Source: Butyricimonas sp. Marseille-P3923
GTDB taxonomy: Bacteria; Bacteroidota; Bacteroidia; Bacteroidales; Marinifilaceae
Assembly: GCF_900184685.1 (NCBI RefSeq)
Contig: NZ_FXXL01000006.1
Coordinates: forward strand, 992,001 to 1,056,000
Length of the DNA: 64,000 nt
Reading direction: 5' to 3'
Under the pieces are notes generated by a model. It saw nothing but the letters and a program-made list of their open reading frames with translations, did no database searches and was not told the origin of the DNA. This document shows, piece after piece, positions 8,803 to 16,877 of the stretch (positions within the stretch are counted from its first letter, which is position 1; each line of letters opens with the position of its first letter). The translations under genes and the position numbers were made by a program.

Positions 8803-9672
8803 ATGACACAAAAAGAAGCTGTACAATTATTTGAAGCGAGAAAAGTCCGTACCGTTTGGGATAGCGAACAGGAGAAATGGTATTTTTCTGTCGTGGACGT
8901 GGTGGATGTGTTGACAGATAGTCCTAATCCGCGGAATTATTGGAAAGTACTTAAACATCGATTGATTAAAGAAGGGAATGAGTCGGTTACAAATTGTAAC
9001 CAACTGAAATTACGGTCATCGGATGGTAAATATTATAAAACAGATGTTGCAGATACTGAACAACTATTCCGGTTAATTCAATCCATTCCTTCCCCTAAAG
9101 CAGAACCGTTTAAATTGTGGATGGCGCAAGTTGCCAAGGAACGTTTAGACCAATTACAGGATCCTGAACTGTCGATCGAGCAAGCCATGCTGGATTACAA
9201 ACGATTGGGATATTCTGACAATTGGATAAATCAACGTTTGAAAAGTATTGAGGTACGCAAAGAACTCACCGACGAATGGAAACACCGGGGTGTAAAAGAA
9301 GGGCAACAATTTGCGACGCTGACGGATATCATAACACAAGCTTGGGCTGGAATGACAACCAGAGAATACAAGCAGTTTAAAGGATTGAAGAAAGAAAATC
9401 TCCGGGATAATATGACTAACATGGAGTTGATCTTAAATATGCTTGCCGAAGCCACGACAACTGAAATCTCGAAAGAAAGAAAACCAGAATCCTTTGAAGA
9501 AAGTCAATGGGTTGCTCAACAAGGGGGACGAATAGCGGGTAATACCCGGAAAGAAATCGAAGCCCAAACAGGTAAGAATATAATTTCTCCATTAAATGCT
9601 AAGAAGCATTTGCAGCTTGATGATTCGGAAGAAAAGAAAAATGATCATCAAGAAACACCGGAACTTGAATAA
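8803..9672 (+). CDS. BRO family / phage antirepressor-like protein
   Basis: 289 residues. The N-terminal 115 residues match the BRO-N fold: VRTVWDSEQEKWYFSVVDVV, then SPNPRNYWKVLKHRL, and a conserved end DVADTEQLFRLIQSIPSPKAEPFK. The C-terminal half is charged and probably helical (NWINQRLKSIEVRKELTDEW) and ends in a lysine/glutamate-rich tail. BRO-N domains bind DNA in phage and baculovirus antirepressors; stand-alone chromosomal copies are common in Bacteroidetes and their role is unclear. It starts 12 bp after the methyltransferase stop without its own obvious promoter, and no other phage gene is near. Lateral origin is possible but not shown by flanking repeats. Confidence 0.8.
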   Translation: MTQKEAVQLFEARKVRTVWDSEQEKWYFSVVDVVDVLTDSPNPRNYWKVLKHRLIKEGNESVTNCNQLKLRSSDGKYYKTDVADTEQLFRLIQSIPSPKAEPFKLWMAQVAKERLDQLQDPELSIEQAMLDYKRLGYSDNWINQRLKSIEVRKELTDEWKHRGVKEGQQFATLTDIITQAWAGMTTREYKQFKGLKKENLRDNMTNMELILNMLAEATTTEISKERKPESFEESQWVAQQGGRIAGNTRKEIEAQTGKNIISPLNAKKHLQLDDSEEKKNDHQETPELE

Positions 9673-9719
9673 GAATAAAAAAATCACTTACTCGAGAATC
9701 ATTTATCGTCCTAACTTTA

Positions 9720-9790
9720 TATCTTTGGAATCTGCGATTTAAAATAGTAAATCTAAAATTTTTAGATTTATGCTGATTTTCTTATCTTTG
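9720..9790 (+). promoter_or_regulatory. Two promoter boxes and a palindrome upstream of efp
   Basis: Perfect TAnnTTTG boxes occur at 9720-9727 and 9783-9790 (both TATCTTTG). Between them lies an inverted repeat, AAATCTAAAA (9749-9758) and TTTTAGATTT (9760-9769), with a 1-base centre. A half-site AAATCTAAAA recurs in the efp leader near 9810. The distal box is followed by the palindrome, which could act as an operator, but similar A/T motifs are frequent in this genome. Confidence 0.55.
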
Positions 9791-9831
9791 CACCCTCAAT
9801 GAAAAATATTAAATCTAAAAAATAATACTAG

Positions 9832-10401
9832 ATGGCAACTACCGCTGATTTTAGAAATGGATTATGCATCGTTTTCAAAGACGATTTATACAGAATTGTA
9901 CAGTTTCAACACGTGAAGCCCGGTAAAGGACCCGCTTTCGTGAGAACCAAAATGCAGAATATCAAAACCGGTCGTACGCTTGAGAATACGTTCACTTCCG
10001 GGGTAAAAATTGATGTTGTGCGTATCGAAAGGCGCCCGTATCAATTCCTGTACATGGAAGGTGAAGACTATATTATGATGCATACCGAAACTTACGAGCA
10101 AATTCCAATCGCTAAAGATCTGATCAACGCTCCTCAATTCTTGAAAGAAGGCGATGCTGTTGAAATGGTTGTACATGCTGACACGGAAACTCCCTTGTAT
10201 GTAGAATTATTGCCGACAGTTGTTCTCGAGGTAACTTACACGGAGCCGGGATTGAAAGGCGACACCGCTTCTTCTACGGCATTGAAAGCTGCTGAGGTTG
10301 AAACAGGGGCAAGAGTAATGGTTCCTCTCTTCATTAATACCGGTGAGAAAATCCGCATCAAAACAGAGGATGGAACATACGTGGAACGCGTGAGAGATTA
10401 G
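9832..10401 (+). CDS. efp: Elongation factor P
   Basis: 189 residues, the standard EF-P length with three beta-barrel domains. The N-terminal KOW-like domain holds the loop [12 protein letters not shown] with Lys32 at the tip, the residue that enters the ribosomal peptidyl-transferase centre. The C-terminal OB domain ends [22 protein letters not shown] rescues ribosomes stalled at polyproline. Note that the SusD protein of this window contains a Pro-Glu run, though alternating Pro is a weak stall signal. No modification enzyme gene is adjacent. Convergent with rnc, sharing a bidirectional terminator. Confidence 0.97.
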   Translation: MATTADFRNGLCIVFKDDLYRIVQFQHVKPGKGPAFVRTKMQNIKTGRTLENTFTSGVKIDVVRIERRPYQFLYMEGEDYIMMHTETYEQIPIAKDLINAPQFLKEGDAVEMVVHADTETPLYVELLPTVVLEVTYTEPGLKGDTASSTALKAAEVETGARVMVPLFINTGEKIRIKTEDGTYVERVRD

Positions 10402-10410
10402 TAATTTACG

Positions 10411-10467
10411 ATTTTAGATTTTAAATTTTAGATTGAAAAAAATAATTTGAAATTTAAAATCTAAAAT
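10411..10467. terminator. Bidirectional A/T-rich terminator between efp and rnc
   Basis: Arms 10411-10428 and 10450-10467 (ATTTTAGATTTTAAATTT and its exact complement) form an 18-bp perfect stem with a 21-base loop. It sits between convergent genes, so it can serve both strands. Confidence 0.7.
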
Positions 10468-10471
10468 TGAA

Positions 10472-11212
10472 TTAGATTTCAATCTCTCCATTCGCTTCGG
10501 CTTGGAGTTTTTGGATAACCTTTTCGGCGGAGTTTTGCTCCGCTTCTTTTTTGGATGCTCCCACGCCTCGTGCCATGATAGTTTCGCCAATAGTAATCGT
10601 GCAGATGAATTTCGAGCGACGGGCGTTTCCTTCCAGTGTGTCGATTTTAAGGTCTGCTTTTTGTTTCTGTGCCCATTCGATAAGGCGGCTCTTGTAATTC
10701 TTATCGACGTAAACGAGGTCTTCCAAATTCACATAATGAGGGAAAATATAATTCTCGATAAATGCTTTTGTCTTATCGTAACCTTGATCGAGATAGATTG
10801 CCCCGGTGAAAGCCTCGAATACATCCCCGTAGATGTGTTTGTTTTTGGAAATATCCGATTTGGCGATAACCTCTTCGCTCAATCCCATTTTGATAGCGAT
10901 GATGTTTAACGATTCCCTGCTCACGATCTTGGAACGCAGGCGAGTCATGAAACCTTCATCTTTGTTGGGGAAGAATTTGTACAGAATTTCAGCGACAATA
11001 GCTCCCAGAACGGCATCTCCCAGAAATTCCAATCGCTCGTAATTCAGGACAGCTCCGCTTTTCGTGTATCTTGATGCCGATTTATGCAGCAATGCCAAGG
11101 TGTACAAGCCTCTATTGCCGGGTATAAAACCCCATTCTGTAATAGACAATCCATAAAACTTTTCTTTCCGATGAAGATAAAGTTTTATGGATTGAATTAT
11201 TTTACTAATCAC
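10472..11212 (-). CDS. rnc: Ribonuclease III
   Basis: 246 residues. The catalytic signature NYERLEFLGDAVLGAIVAE lies at 57-75, with the second acidic patch DVFEAFTGAIYLDQGYDKT (about 129-147). A C-terminal double-stranded RNA-binding domain follows (about 170-238: YKSRLIEWAQKQKADLK and SKKEAEQNSAEKVIQKL). It processes rRNA precursors and structured mRNAs in the cytoplasm. It is the last gene of the acpP-fabF-rnc transcript on the minus strand, starting 24 bp after fabF. This gene order is usual for Bacteroidetes. Confidence 0.97.
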   Translation of the reverse strand: MISKIIQSIKLYLHRKEKFYGLSITEWGFIPGNRGLYTLALLHKSASRYTKSGAVLNYERLEFLGDAVLGAIVAEILYKFFPNKDEGFMTRLRSKIVSRESLNIIAIKMGLSEEVIAKSDISKNKHIYGDVFEAFTGAIYLDQGYDKTKAFIENYIFPHYVNLEDLVYVDKNYKSRLIEWAQKQKADLKIDTLEGNARRSKFICTITIGETIMARGVGASKKEAEQNSAEKVIQKLQAEANGEIEI

Positions 11213-11236
11213 TTTCCAAATGTTTTTAGTTAGTGA

Positions 11237-12481
11237 TTATTTTTTAAACACTACGCAAGCATTGTGACCTCCGAAACCGAAAGTGTTACTAATGGCTACA
11301 TTGATTTTTCTTTCTTGAGCCTTATTGAACGTGAAATTCAGCTTCGGATCCAGTTCCGGATCGAGATTGCTGAAATTAATGGTAGGGGGTACAATGTCGT
11401 TTTTCACAGCCAGGACACAAGCGATTGCCTCCAAGGCACCGGCGGCGCCTAATAAATGTCCTGTCATTGATTTGGTAGAACTGATGTTCAGCTCGTAAGC
11501 GTGTTCTCCAAATGCTCTCTGAATGGCCTTAGGTTCTGCCACATCTCCTAACCCGGTTGACGTCCCGTGCACGTTGATATAATCAACGTCTCGCGTGGTA
11601 AGTCCGGCATCTTCTACGGCGAGCAACATCACGTCACCGGCACCTTCTCCGTTCGGATCGGGAGCCGTCATGTGATAGGCATCACAGTTTGAAGCACCGC
11701 CGGCGAGTTCGGCGTAGATATGGGCACCTCTTTTAACAGCATGTTCGTACTCTTCCACGATCAGGCAAGCACCACCCTCGCCAATCACGAAACCGTCACG
11801 ATCCGCGTCGAAAGGACGGGAAGCCGTTTTCGGGTCGTCATTGCGAGTCGACAAAGCCTTCATGGAGTTGAAACCGCCTACTCCCGGAGGGGTAATGGCT
11901 GCTTCCGATCCACCGGCAATGATCACGTCTGCTTTTCCTAACCGGATAAGATTTAATGCATCTACTAACGAGTGTGCGGATGAAGCACAGGCTGATACGG
12001 TCGTGTAGTTCGGGCCTTTCAGACCTTCTTCTATAGCGATCATAGCTCCGCCCATGTTAGCAATCATCTTGGGTATAAAGAATGGGTTGAATCTGGGTGT
12101 GCCGTCTCCCAATGCAAATGTTTTACATTCTTCGTAGAATGTATCCAATCCCCCGATACCTGCTCCCCAGATTACTCCGATTCTCTTTCTGTCCTCTTGC
12201 GAGAAATCGAGTCCGGCATCTTTCACTGCCTCTCTGGAACAAATCAGAGCGAATTGGCTGTAAAGATCCATTTTACGGACTTCCTTCTTGTCGAAGTATT
12301 CCGTGGGCTCGTAGTTTTTAACTTCGCAAGCGAATTGCGTGCGAAATTTAGATGCATCAAAACGAGTAATAGGACCGGCGCCACTGACGCCAGCTTTCAA
12401 GTTTTCCCAAAATTCAGCCACATTGTGACCTAAAGGGTTGATAGTACCAAGACCAGTTATTACTACTCGTTTGAGGTTCAT
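11237..12481 (-). CDS. fabF: Beta-ketoacyl-ACP synthase II
   Basis: 414 residues, full FabF length. The thiolase-fold catalytic triad is visible: Cys165 in VSACASSAHS, His305 in VHGTSTG and His342 in SMTGHLLGAAGA, plus Lys337. The enzyme condenses malonyl-ACP with acyl-ACP in fatty-acid elongation in the cytoplasm. The carrier protein gene acpP lies 15 bp upstream in the same operon. The N-terminus MNLKRVVITGLGTINPLG matches the usual start, so no alternative start is needed. Confidence 0.98.
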   Translation of the reverse strand: MNLKRVVITGLGTINPLGHNVAEFWENLKAGVSGAGPITRFDASKFRTQFACEVKNYEPTEYFDKKEVRKMDLYSQFALICSREAVKDAGLDFSQEDRKRIGVIWGAGIGGLDTFYEECKTFALGDGTPRFNPFFIPKMIANMGGAMIAIEEGLKGPNYTTVSACASSAHSLVDALNLIRLGKADVIIAGGSEAAITPPGVGGFNSMKALSTRNDDPKTASRPFDADRDGFVIGEGGACLIVEEYEHAVKRGAHIYAELAGGASNCDAYHMTAPDPNGEGAGDVMLLAVEDAGLTTRDVDYINVHGTSTGLGDVAEPKAIQRAFGEHAYELNISSTKSMTGHLLGAAGALEAIACVLAVKNDIVPPTINFSNLDPELDPKLNFTFNKAQERKINVAISNTFGFGGHNACVVFKK

Positions 12482-12496
12482 AAAATCAATATTAAA

Positions 12497-12733
12497 TTAT
12501 TGAGCGTTAGCTTCAACGTATGCAATCGCGTCACCCACGGTAGCGATTTTCTCGGCTTGATCGTCCGGAATAGTAATATTGAATTCTTTTTCCAATTCCA
12601 TGATCAACTCTACTGTATCCAAAGAGTCAGCGCCTAAATCATTTGTAAAAGTTGCACCCGGTGTAACTTCTGATTCGTCAACTCCTAATTTATCAACGAT
12701 GATAGCTTTAACTCTGTTTTGAATGTCAGACAT
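12497..12733 (-). CDS. acpP: Acyl carrier protein
   Basis: 78 residues and strongly acidic. The phosphopantetheine attachment site is Ser37 in [16 protein letters not shown]. It carries growing acyl chains for fatty-acid synthesis and is the substrate of the FabF encoded next in the operon. It is the first gene of the acpP-fabF-rnc transcript, with a perfect TAACTTTG box 80 bp upstream. Confidence 0.98.
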   Translation of the reverse strand: MSDIQNRVKAIIVDKLGVDESEVTPGATFTNDLGADSLDTVELIMELEKEFNITIPDDQAEKIATVGDAIAYVEANAQ

Positions 12734-12773
12734 AACATTAAATTTTAATTAGACATTTTTTAAATTCACACTA

Positions 12774-12790
12774 ACGTCTATAACAGACGT
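12774..12790. promoter_or_regulatory. Palindrome in the acpP leader
   Basis: ACGTCT at 12774-12779 and AGACGT at 12785-12790 form an inverted repeat with a 5-base spacer, between the acpP promoter box and its ATG. It could be an operator for fatty-acid control or a leader hairpin. The stem is short. Confidence 0.4.
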
Positions 12791-12812
12791 CATAACTCTC
12801 TAAGTTCGGGCG

Positions 12813-12820
12813 CAAAGTTA
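12813..12820 (-). promoter_or_regulatory. Promoter box for acpP-fabF-rnc
   Basis: On the minus strand this reads TAACTTTG, an exact match to the Bacteroidetes TAnnTTTG element, 80 bp before the acpP start. Confidence 0.6.
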
Positions 12821-12904
12821 GAGAATTTATTTTTCCTAGAAAATTTTTTGGCATGAATAAACTCTTGCTTATCTTTATGCGTTTGATATTTAATAGATTA
12901 CAAG

Positions 12905-13474
12905 ATGAAAAAAGTTGCAATATTTGCCTCTGGATCAGGTTCTAACGCCGAAAACATCATTAATTATTTCGAAAACGACACCGAAAATGTCGTGAAAATC
13001 GTGTTTTGTAACAAACCGAATGCGTACGTTTTGGAACGGGCGAAACGATTGGGGGTTCCTTCCTTCGTGTTTAACCGGGATGAATTTTATCATTCCGACT
13101 TAGTAATAAACGAGTTGAGGCGTCTGGAGATCGATTTTATCGTGTTGGCGGGCTTCATGTGGAAGGTCCCGGATGCTATTATCGAGGCTTATCCCGACCG
13201 GATCGTCAACATCCATCCGGCGCTTTTACCCTCTTACGGCGGTAAGGGAATGTACGGCATGCACGTGCACGATGCCGTCATCGCGGCGGGAGAAAAAGAA
13301 AGCGGCATCACGATCCACTACGTGAACGGTCACTATGACGAGGGGGCTGCCCTGTTTCAAGCAAAATGTACCATCACCCCTGAAGATACCCCCGATACCT
13401 TGGCGGAAAAAGTACACGCCTTGGAATACGAGCATTTTCCGCGAGTGATAAAAGAAGTGTTGGAAAAACTCTAA
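12905..13474 (+). CDS. purN: Phosphoribosylglycinamide formyltransferase
   Basis: 189 residues, the normal PurN length. It begins KKVAIFASGSGSNAENII with the phosphate-binding glycine loop. The catalytic set is Asn102 and His104 in VNIHPALLPS and Asp145 in GHYDEGAALFQ. It transfers a formyl group from 10-formyl-THF to GAR in purine synthesis. It is transcribed divergently from acpP; TATCTTTA near 12870 is a one-mismatch promoter box. It appears to be a single-gene unit. Confidence 0.96.
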   Translation: MKKVAIFASGSGSNAENIINYFENDTENVVKIVFCNKPNAYVLERAKRLGVPSFVFNRDEFYHSDLVINELRRLEIDFIVLAGFMWKVPDAIIEAYPDRIVNIHPALLPSYGGKGMYGMHVHDAVIAAGEKESGITIHYVNGHYDEGAALFQAKCTITPEDTPDTLAEKVHALEYEHFPRVIKEVLEKL

Positions 13475-13556
13475 AGAGTCTTTCTAATTTTAAATTTTAG
13501 ATTTTAAATTGAATGATTGCCGATTGTGGAATTTGATGTTTGTCAATCGTGTAATT

Positions 13557-13588
13557 CATTTTCCATTTTCAACTTTCAATTTTCAATT
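13557..13588 (+). repeat. TTTTCAA-type leader before the S41 protease gene
   Basis: ATTTTC/CAATTTTC heptamer-like units run directly into the ATG at 13589. A related TTTTAAATTTTAGATTTTAAA run lies at 13488-13510. Same class as 7171-7201. Confidence 0.7.
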
Positions 13589-16500
13589 ATGACGAGGAGA
13601 TTTACCGTATTACTGGGATTATTATTTATTGGCTTCATACTGCAAGCTCAAGAAGCGAGATTATTAAGGTTTCCGCATAGCGTGGGGAACAAGTTGGTAT
13701 TTTCATATGCGGGTGATCTTTATATCGTGTCAGCCGAGGGCGGTACGGCACGTCGGTTGACGTCCCACGTGGGGTACGAGATGTTTCCCCGGATATCCCC
13801 GGACGGGAAATACATCGCTTTCACGGGACAGTATGACGGCAACACGGAAGTATTCGTGATCCCGGTAGAAGGAGGTGAGCCTCGTCGATTGACTTACACG
13901 GCTACGCTGGGGCGGGACGATTTGGGTGACCGCATGGGGCCCAATAATATCGTCATCGGGTGGACTCCCGACAGTAAGCGTATTCTCTATCGTTCCCGGA
14001 GATATACTTTCAATGACTTCACGGGACAATTATTCACGGTACCTGTCGAGGGCGGAATGTCTGAAGAGGTGCCTTTGAAAAACGGTGGTTTCGCCTCTTA
14101 TTCTCCCGACGGGAAAAAACTGGCGTACAACTATATCATGCGGGAATTTCGTGCGTGGAAGCGTTATCAAGGCGGTATGGCTGATGACATACGGGTGTTT
14201 GACTTCACTACCAAGAAATCCGAAAAGATAACCGATAACGTGCGGCAGGATATCATCCCTATGTGGTCGCCCGACGGGACTACGATTTATTATATATCCG
14301 ACCGGGACAACGTGATGAATCTTTACGCTTACAACGTGAGCACGAAAGAGGATAAACAACTTACCTCCTACAAGGAATATGATATAAAATTCCCGGCAAT
14401 CGGGGATAAACGTATCGTTTACGAACAGGGCGGTTACATCTATGCTTATGACTTGCAGACGGGAAAAGAGGCTAAAATCACGATCCGTGTAGATAACGAT
14501 CAGGTATATTCCCGTCCGAAACTGACGGATGTCAGCGGACAGATTACCACCGTGGCGACTTCTCCCGGCGGGGAACGGGTGGTCGTTGCCGCTCATGGTG
14601 ATATTTTTTCGCTGCCTGCCAAAACAGGAATCACCTATAACCTTACCAACTCCTCGGACGCGAATGATATGCAGGCAGGCTGGTCACCCGACGGGAAATA
14701 TATCAGCTACGTGTCCGATAAAGACGGGGAATTTAATATTTATCTCCGGGATGCCGCCACGGGTAAGGAACGGAAATTAATTAAAGGATTGAAAAGCTAT
14801 ATCTTTAACTACAAATGGTCGCCCGACTCCAAGAAAATCATGTGGAGCGAGAAAGGGAATACCTTGAATATCTCCGACGTGGAAAGCGGCAAGCGTGAGA
14901 TCGTGGAGCAATCGGGTATCCGTTCGATGACTTCTTACAACTGGTCGCCGGATAGCAAATACATTACTTACGTGCGTCCGGAAGCCGCCATGGATAATAT
15001 TATCGTTTATAACGTGGCAAATGGTGAAAAGCATCAAATCACGGACGGCTGGTTCGGTTCAAGTTCACCCAACTTCAGTGACGACGGCAAATACCTCGTG
15101 TTCGTGTCGGCACGTGCCTTTTCGCCCACGTACAGCCGTACGGAATGGAATCACGTGTACAACGACATGAATAAAGTATACGTGTTGCCGTTGGCAAAAA
15201 ACGCCCCGGTGCCTTTTGCCCCGAAAAATGATGTCGTTCCGGTAGAAACGGGAACAAACGTCAAAGATAAAAAGACCGAAGAAGCATTGGTTTACGATTT
15301 CTCGAACTTGAACAACCGCCTTGTCGAATTGCCCGTGCTTGCCTCCAATCATTATAATAATGTCCATATGCTCGGCAACCGGGTATATTACAACCGGGGT
15401 GGTCGAACCATGTACTTTGACATGGGTAGCAAGCGTGAATCCGATTTGGGTGGATACGTGGAATTTTCTCCCGGTTACAAGAAGGCAATAGCGTTCTCCG
15501 GTTCCTCGTTCCAAGTGCTGGATGTTCCGGTCTTTTCGGCTGATGTGAATTCTCCGGTACCGACCAAAGACGTGAAAAAAGTAATCGACTACCATCAGGA
15601 ATGGATGCAGATATACAACGAGAGTTGGCGACAAATGCGTGATTTCTTCTATGCCAAGAATATGCACGGGGTAGATTGGGAGCACGTGTATGAAAAATAC
15701 AAAGTATTGGTACCTTACGTCAACCACCGTACGGATTTGACTTATATCATAGGAGAAATGATCGCCGAGTTGAACGTGGGACACGCTTATTCTGTCAACG
15801 GGCGGATTCCTGCCCCGGAGAGAATCAAAATGGGATTGCTGGGAGCCAAGTTCAAGAAAGACAAATCCGGCTATTTTCAAGTGACCAAGATTATCGAAGG
15901 AGCCAACTGGAATGAAGCAACCCGTTCCCCGTTGACGATGCCGGGCGTGGGTGTAAAAGAAGGGGAATATATCTTGGCTATCAACGGGAAATCGTTGAAG
16001 GACGTCGATAACCTGTTTTCCGAACTGGTTGACATGGCGGGTAAAACCGTTTCCCTGAAGGTAAACTCCGCTCCCGACGAGAAAGACGCCCGGGAAGTGC
16101 TGGTCACCCCGCTTGCCGACGAATCGAAATTATACTACTATAATTGGGTACAAAACAATATCCGCAAGGTGGCAGAAGCAACCAACGGCGAAGTGGGTTA
16201 CATCCATATCCCGGACATGGGCGTTGACGGGTTAAACGAGTTCGTGAAGCATTACTACCCGCAGTTGAACAAAAAAGCCTTGATTATCGACGACCGCGGG
16301 AACGGGGGTGGTAATGTATCTCCTATGATTGCCGAGCGGCTGATGCGTACCCAGACATTCTATACCATGCACACGAACCAAACCCAAGGCGCCGTGAATC
16401 CCGTGGGTACCTTCCTCGGTCCGAAAGTCTTACTGGTAAACGAATATTCAGCCTCTGACGGTGATCTGTTCCCCTATCGTTTCAAGTACAACAAACTGGG

Positions 16501-16807
16501 TACCGTCGTGGGACGCCGCACGTGGGGCGGAGTTGTCGGGTATAGCGGCTCCATTCGTGTCGTGGACGGCGGTTCCATCGTCACTCCCTCGTATGCCCCG
16601 TATGCCGCTGACGGCAGCGAGTTTATCATCGAGGGTAGGGGTGTATCTCCCGACGTGGACGTGGAAAACGATCCTTACTTGGAATACATGGGCGATGACG
16701 AGCAATTAAACCGGGCCATCCGAATCATACTCGAAAAACTGAAAACCGGGAAAAAAGAAATCCCGGCTATTCCCGTCTTCCCGGATAAGTCCGGGAAGAA
16801 AAAATAA
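13589..16807 (+). CDS. Tricorn-like S41 family peptidase
   Basis: 1072 residues from ATG 13589; the open frame upstream is a low-complexity leader without coding character. A signal peptide (MTRRFTVLLGLLFIGFILQA) places it in the periplasm. The first half has repeated WSPDGK/WTPDSK blades of a PD40 beta-propeller (residues about 20-520). Next come a tricorn-like core (about 650-760, with HGVDWEHVYEKY), a PDZ-like domain (about 770-860, GVGVKEGEYILAINGKSL) and the S41 serine-protease domain with VNEYSASDGDLFPYRFK, in which Ser956 is the likely nucleophile. The family degrades unfolded or oligopeptide substrates. It ends in a lysine tail. The last 43 bp recur in degenerate form at 18384-18426. 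Confidence 0.93.
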   Translation: MTRRFTVLLGLLFIGFILQAQEARLLRFPHSVGNKLVFSYAGDLYIVSAEGGTARRLTSHVGYEMFPRISPDGKYIAFTGQYDGNTEVFVIPVEGGEPRRLTYTATLGRDDLGDRMGPNNIVIGWTPDSKRILYRSRRYTFNDFTGQLFTVPVEGGMSEEVPLKNGGFASYSPDGKKLAYNYIMREFRAWKRYQGGMADDIRVFDFTTKKSEKITDNVRQDIIPMWSPDGTTIYYISDRDNVMNLYAYNVSTKEDKQLTSYKEYDIKFPAIGDKRIVYEQGGYIYAYDLQTGKEAKITIRVDNDQVYSRPKLTDVSGQITTVATSPGGERVVVAAHGDIFSLPAKTGITYNLTNSSDANDMQAGWSPDGKYISYVSDKDGEFNIYLRDAATGKERKLIKGLKSYIFNYKWSPDSKKIMWSEKGNTLNISDVESGKREIVEQSGIRSMTSYNWSPDSKYITYVRPEAAMDNIIVYNVANGEKHQITDGWFGSSSPNFSDDGKYLVFVSARAFSPTYSRTEWNHVYNDMNKVYVLPLAKNAPVPFAPKNDVVPVETGTNVKDKKTEEALVYDFSNLNNRLVELPVLASNHYNNVHMLGNRVYYNRGGRTMYFDMGSKRESDLGGYVEFSPGYKKAIAFSGSSFQVLDVPVFSADVNSPVPTKDVKKVIDYHQEWMQIYNESWRQMRDFFYAKNMHGVDWEHVYEKYKVLVPYVNHRTDLTYIIGEMIAELNVGHAYSVNGRIPAPERIKMGLLGAKFKKDKSGYFQVTKIIEGANWNEATRSPLTMPGVGVKEGEYILAINGKSLKDVDNLFSELVDMAGKTVSLKVNSAPDEKDAREVLVTPLADESKLYYYNWVQNNIRKVAEATNGEVGYIHIPDMGVDGLNEFVKHYYPQLNKKALIIDDRGNGGGNVSPMIAERLMRTQTFYTMHTNQTQGAVNPVGTFLGPKVLLVNEYSASDGDLFPYRFKYNKLGTVVGRRTWGGVVGYSGSIRVVDGGSIVTPSYAPYAADGSEFIIEGRGVSPDVDVENDPYLEYMGDDEQLNRAIRIILEKLKTGKKEIPAIPVFPDKSGKKK

Positions 16808-16877
16808 ATAGGATTTTGGGGTACCCGATTTTCGTGTTTGAGTGTATTATATGTATAATGCTATAATTCATTCAAGT

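Noticed and set aside
8803-9672. Prophage marked by the BRO gene
   Set aside because: No integrase, capsid, portal or lysis gene and no attachment-site repeats nearby.
15065-15880. 271-residue minus-strand open frame
   Set aside because: Antisense to the S41 protease, with no recognisable motif and shadow-like composition.
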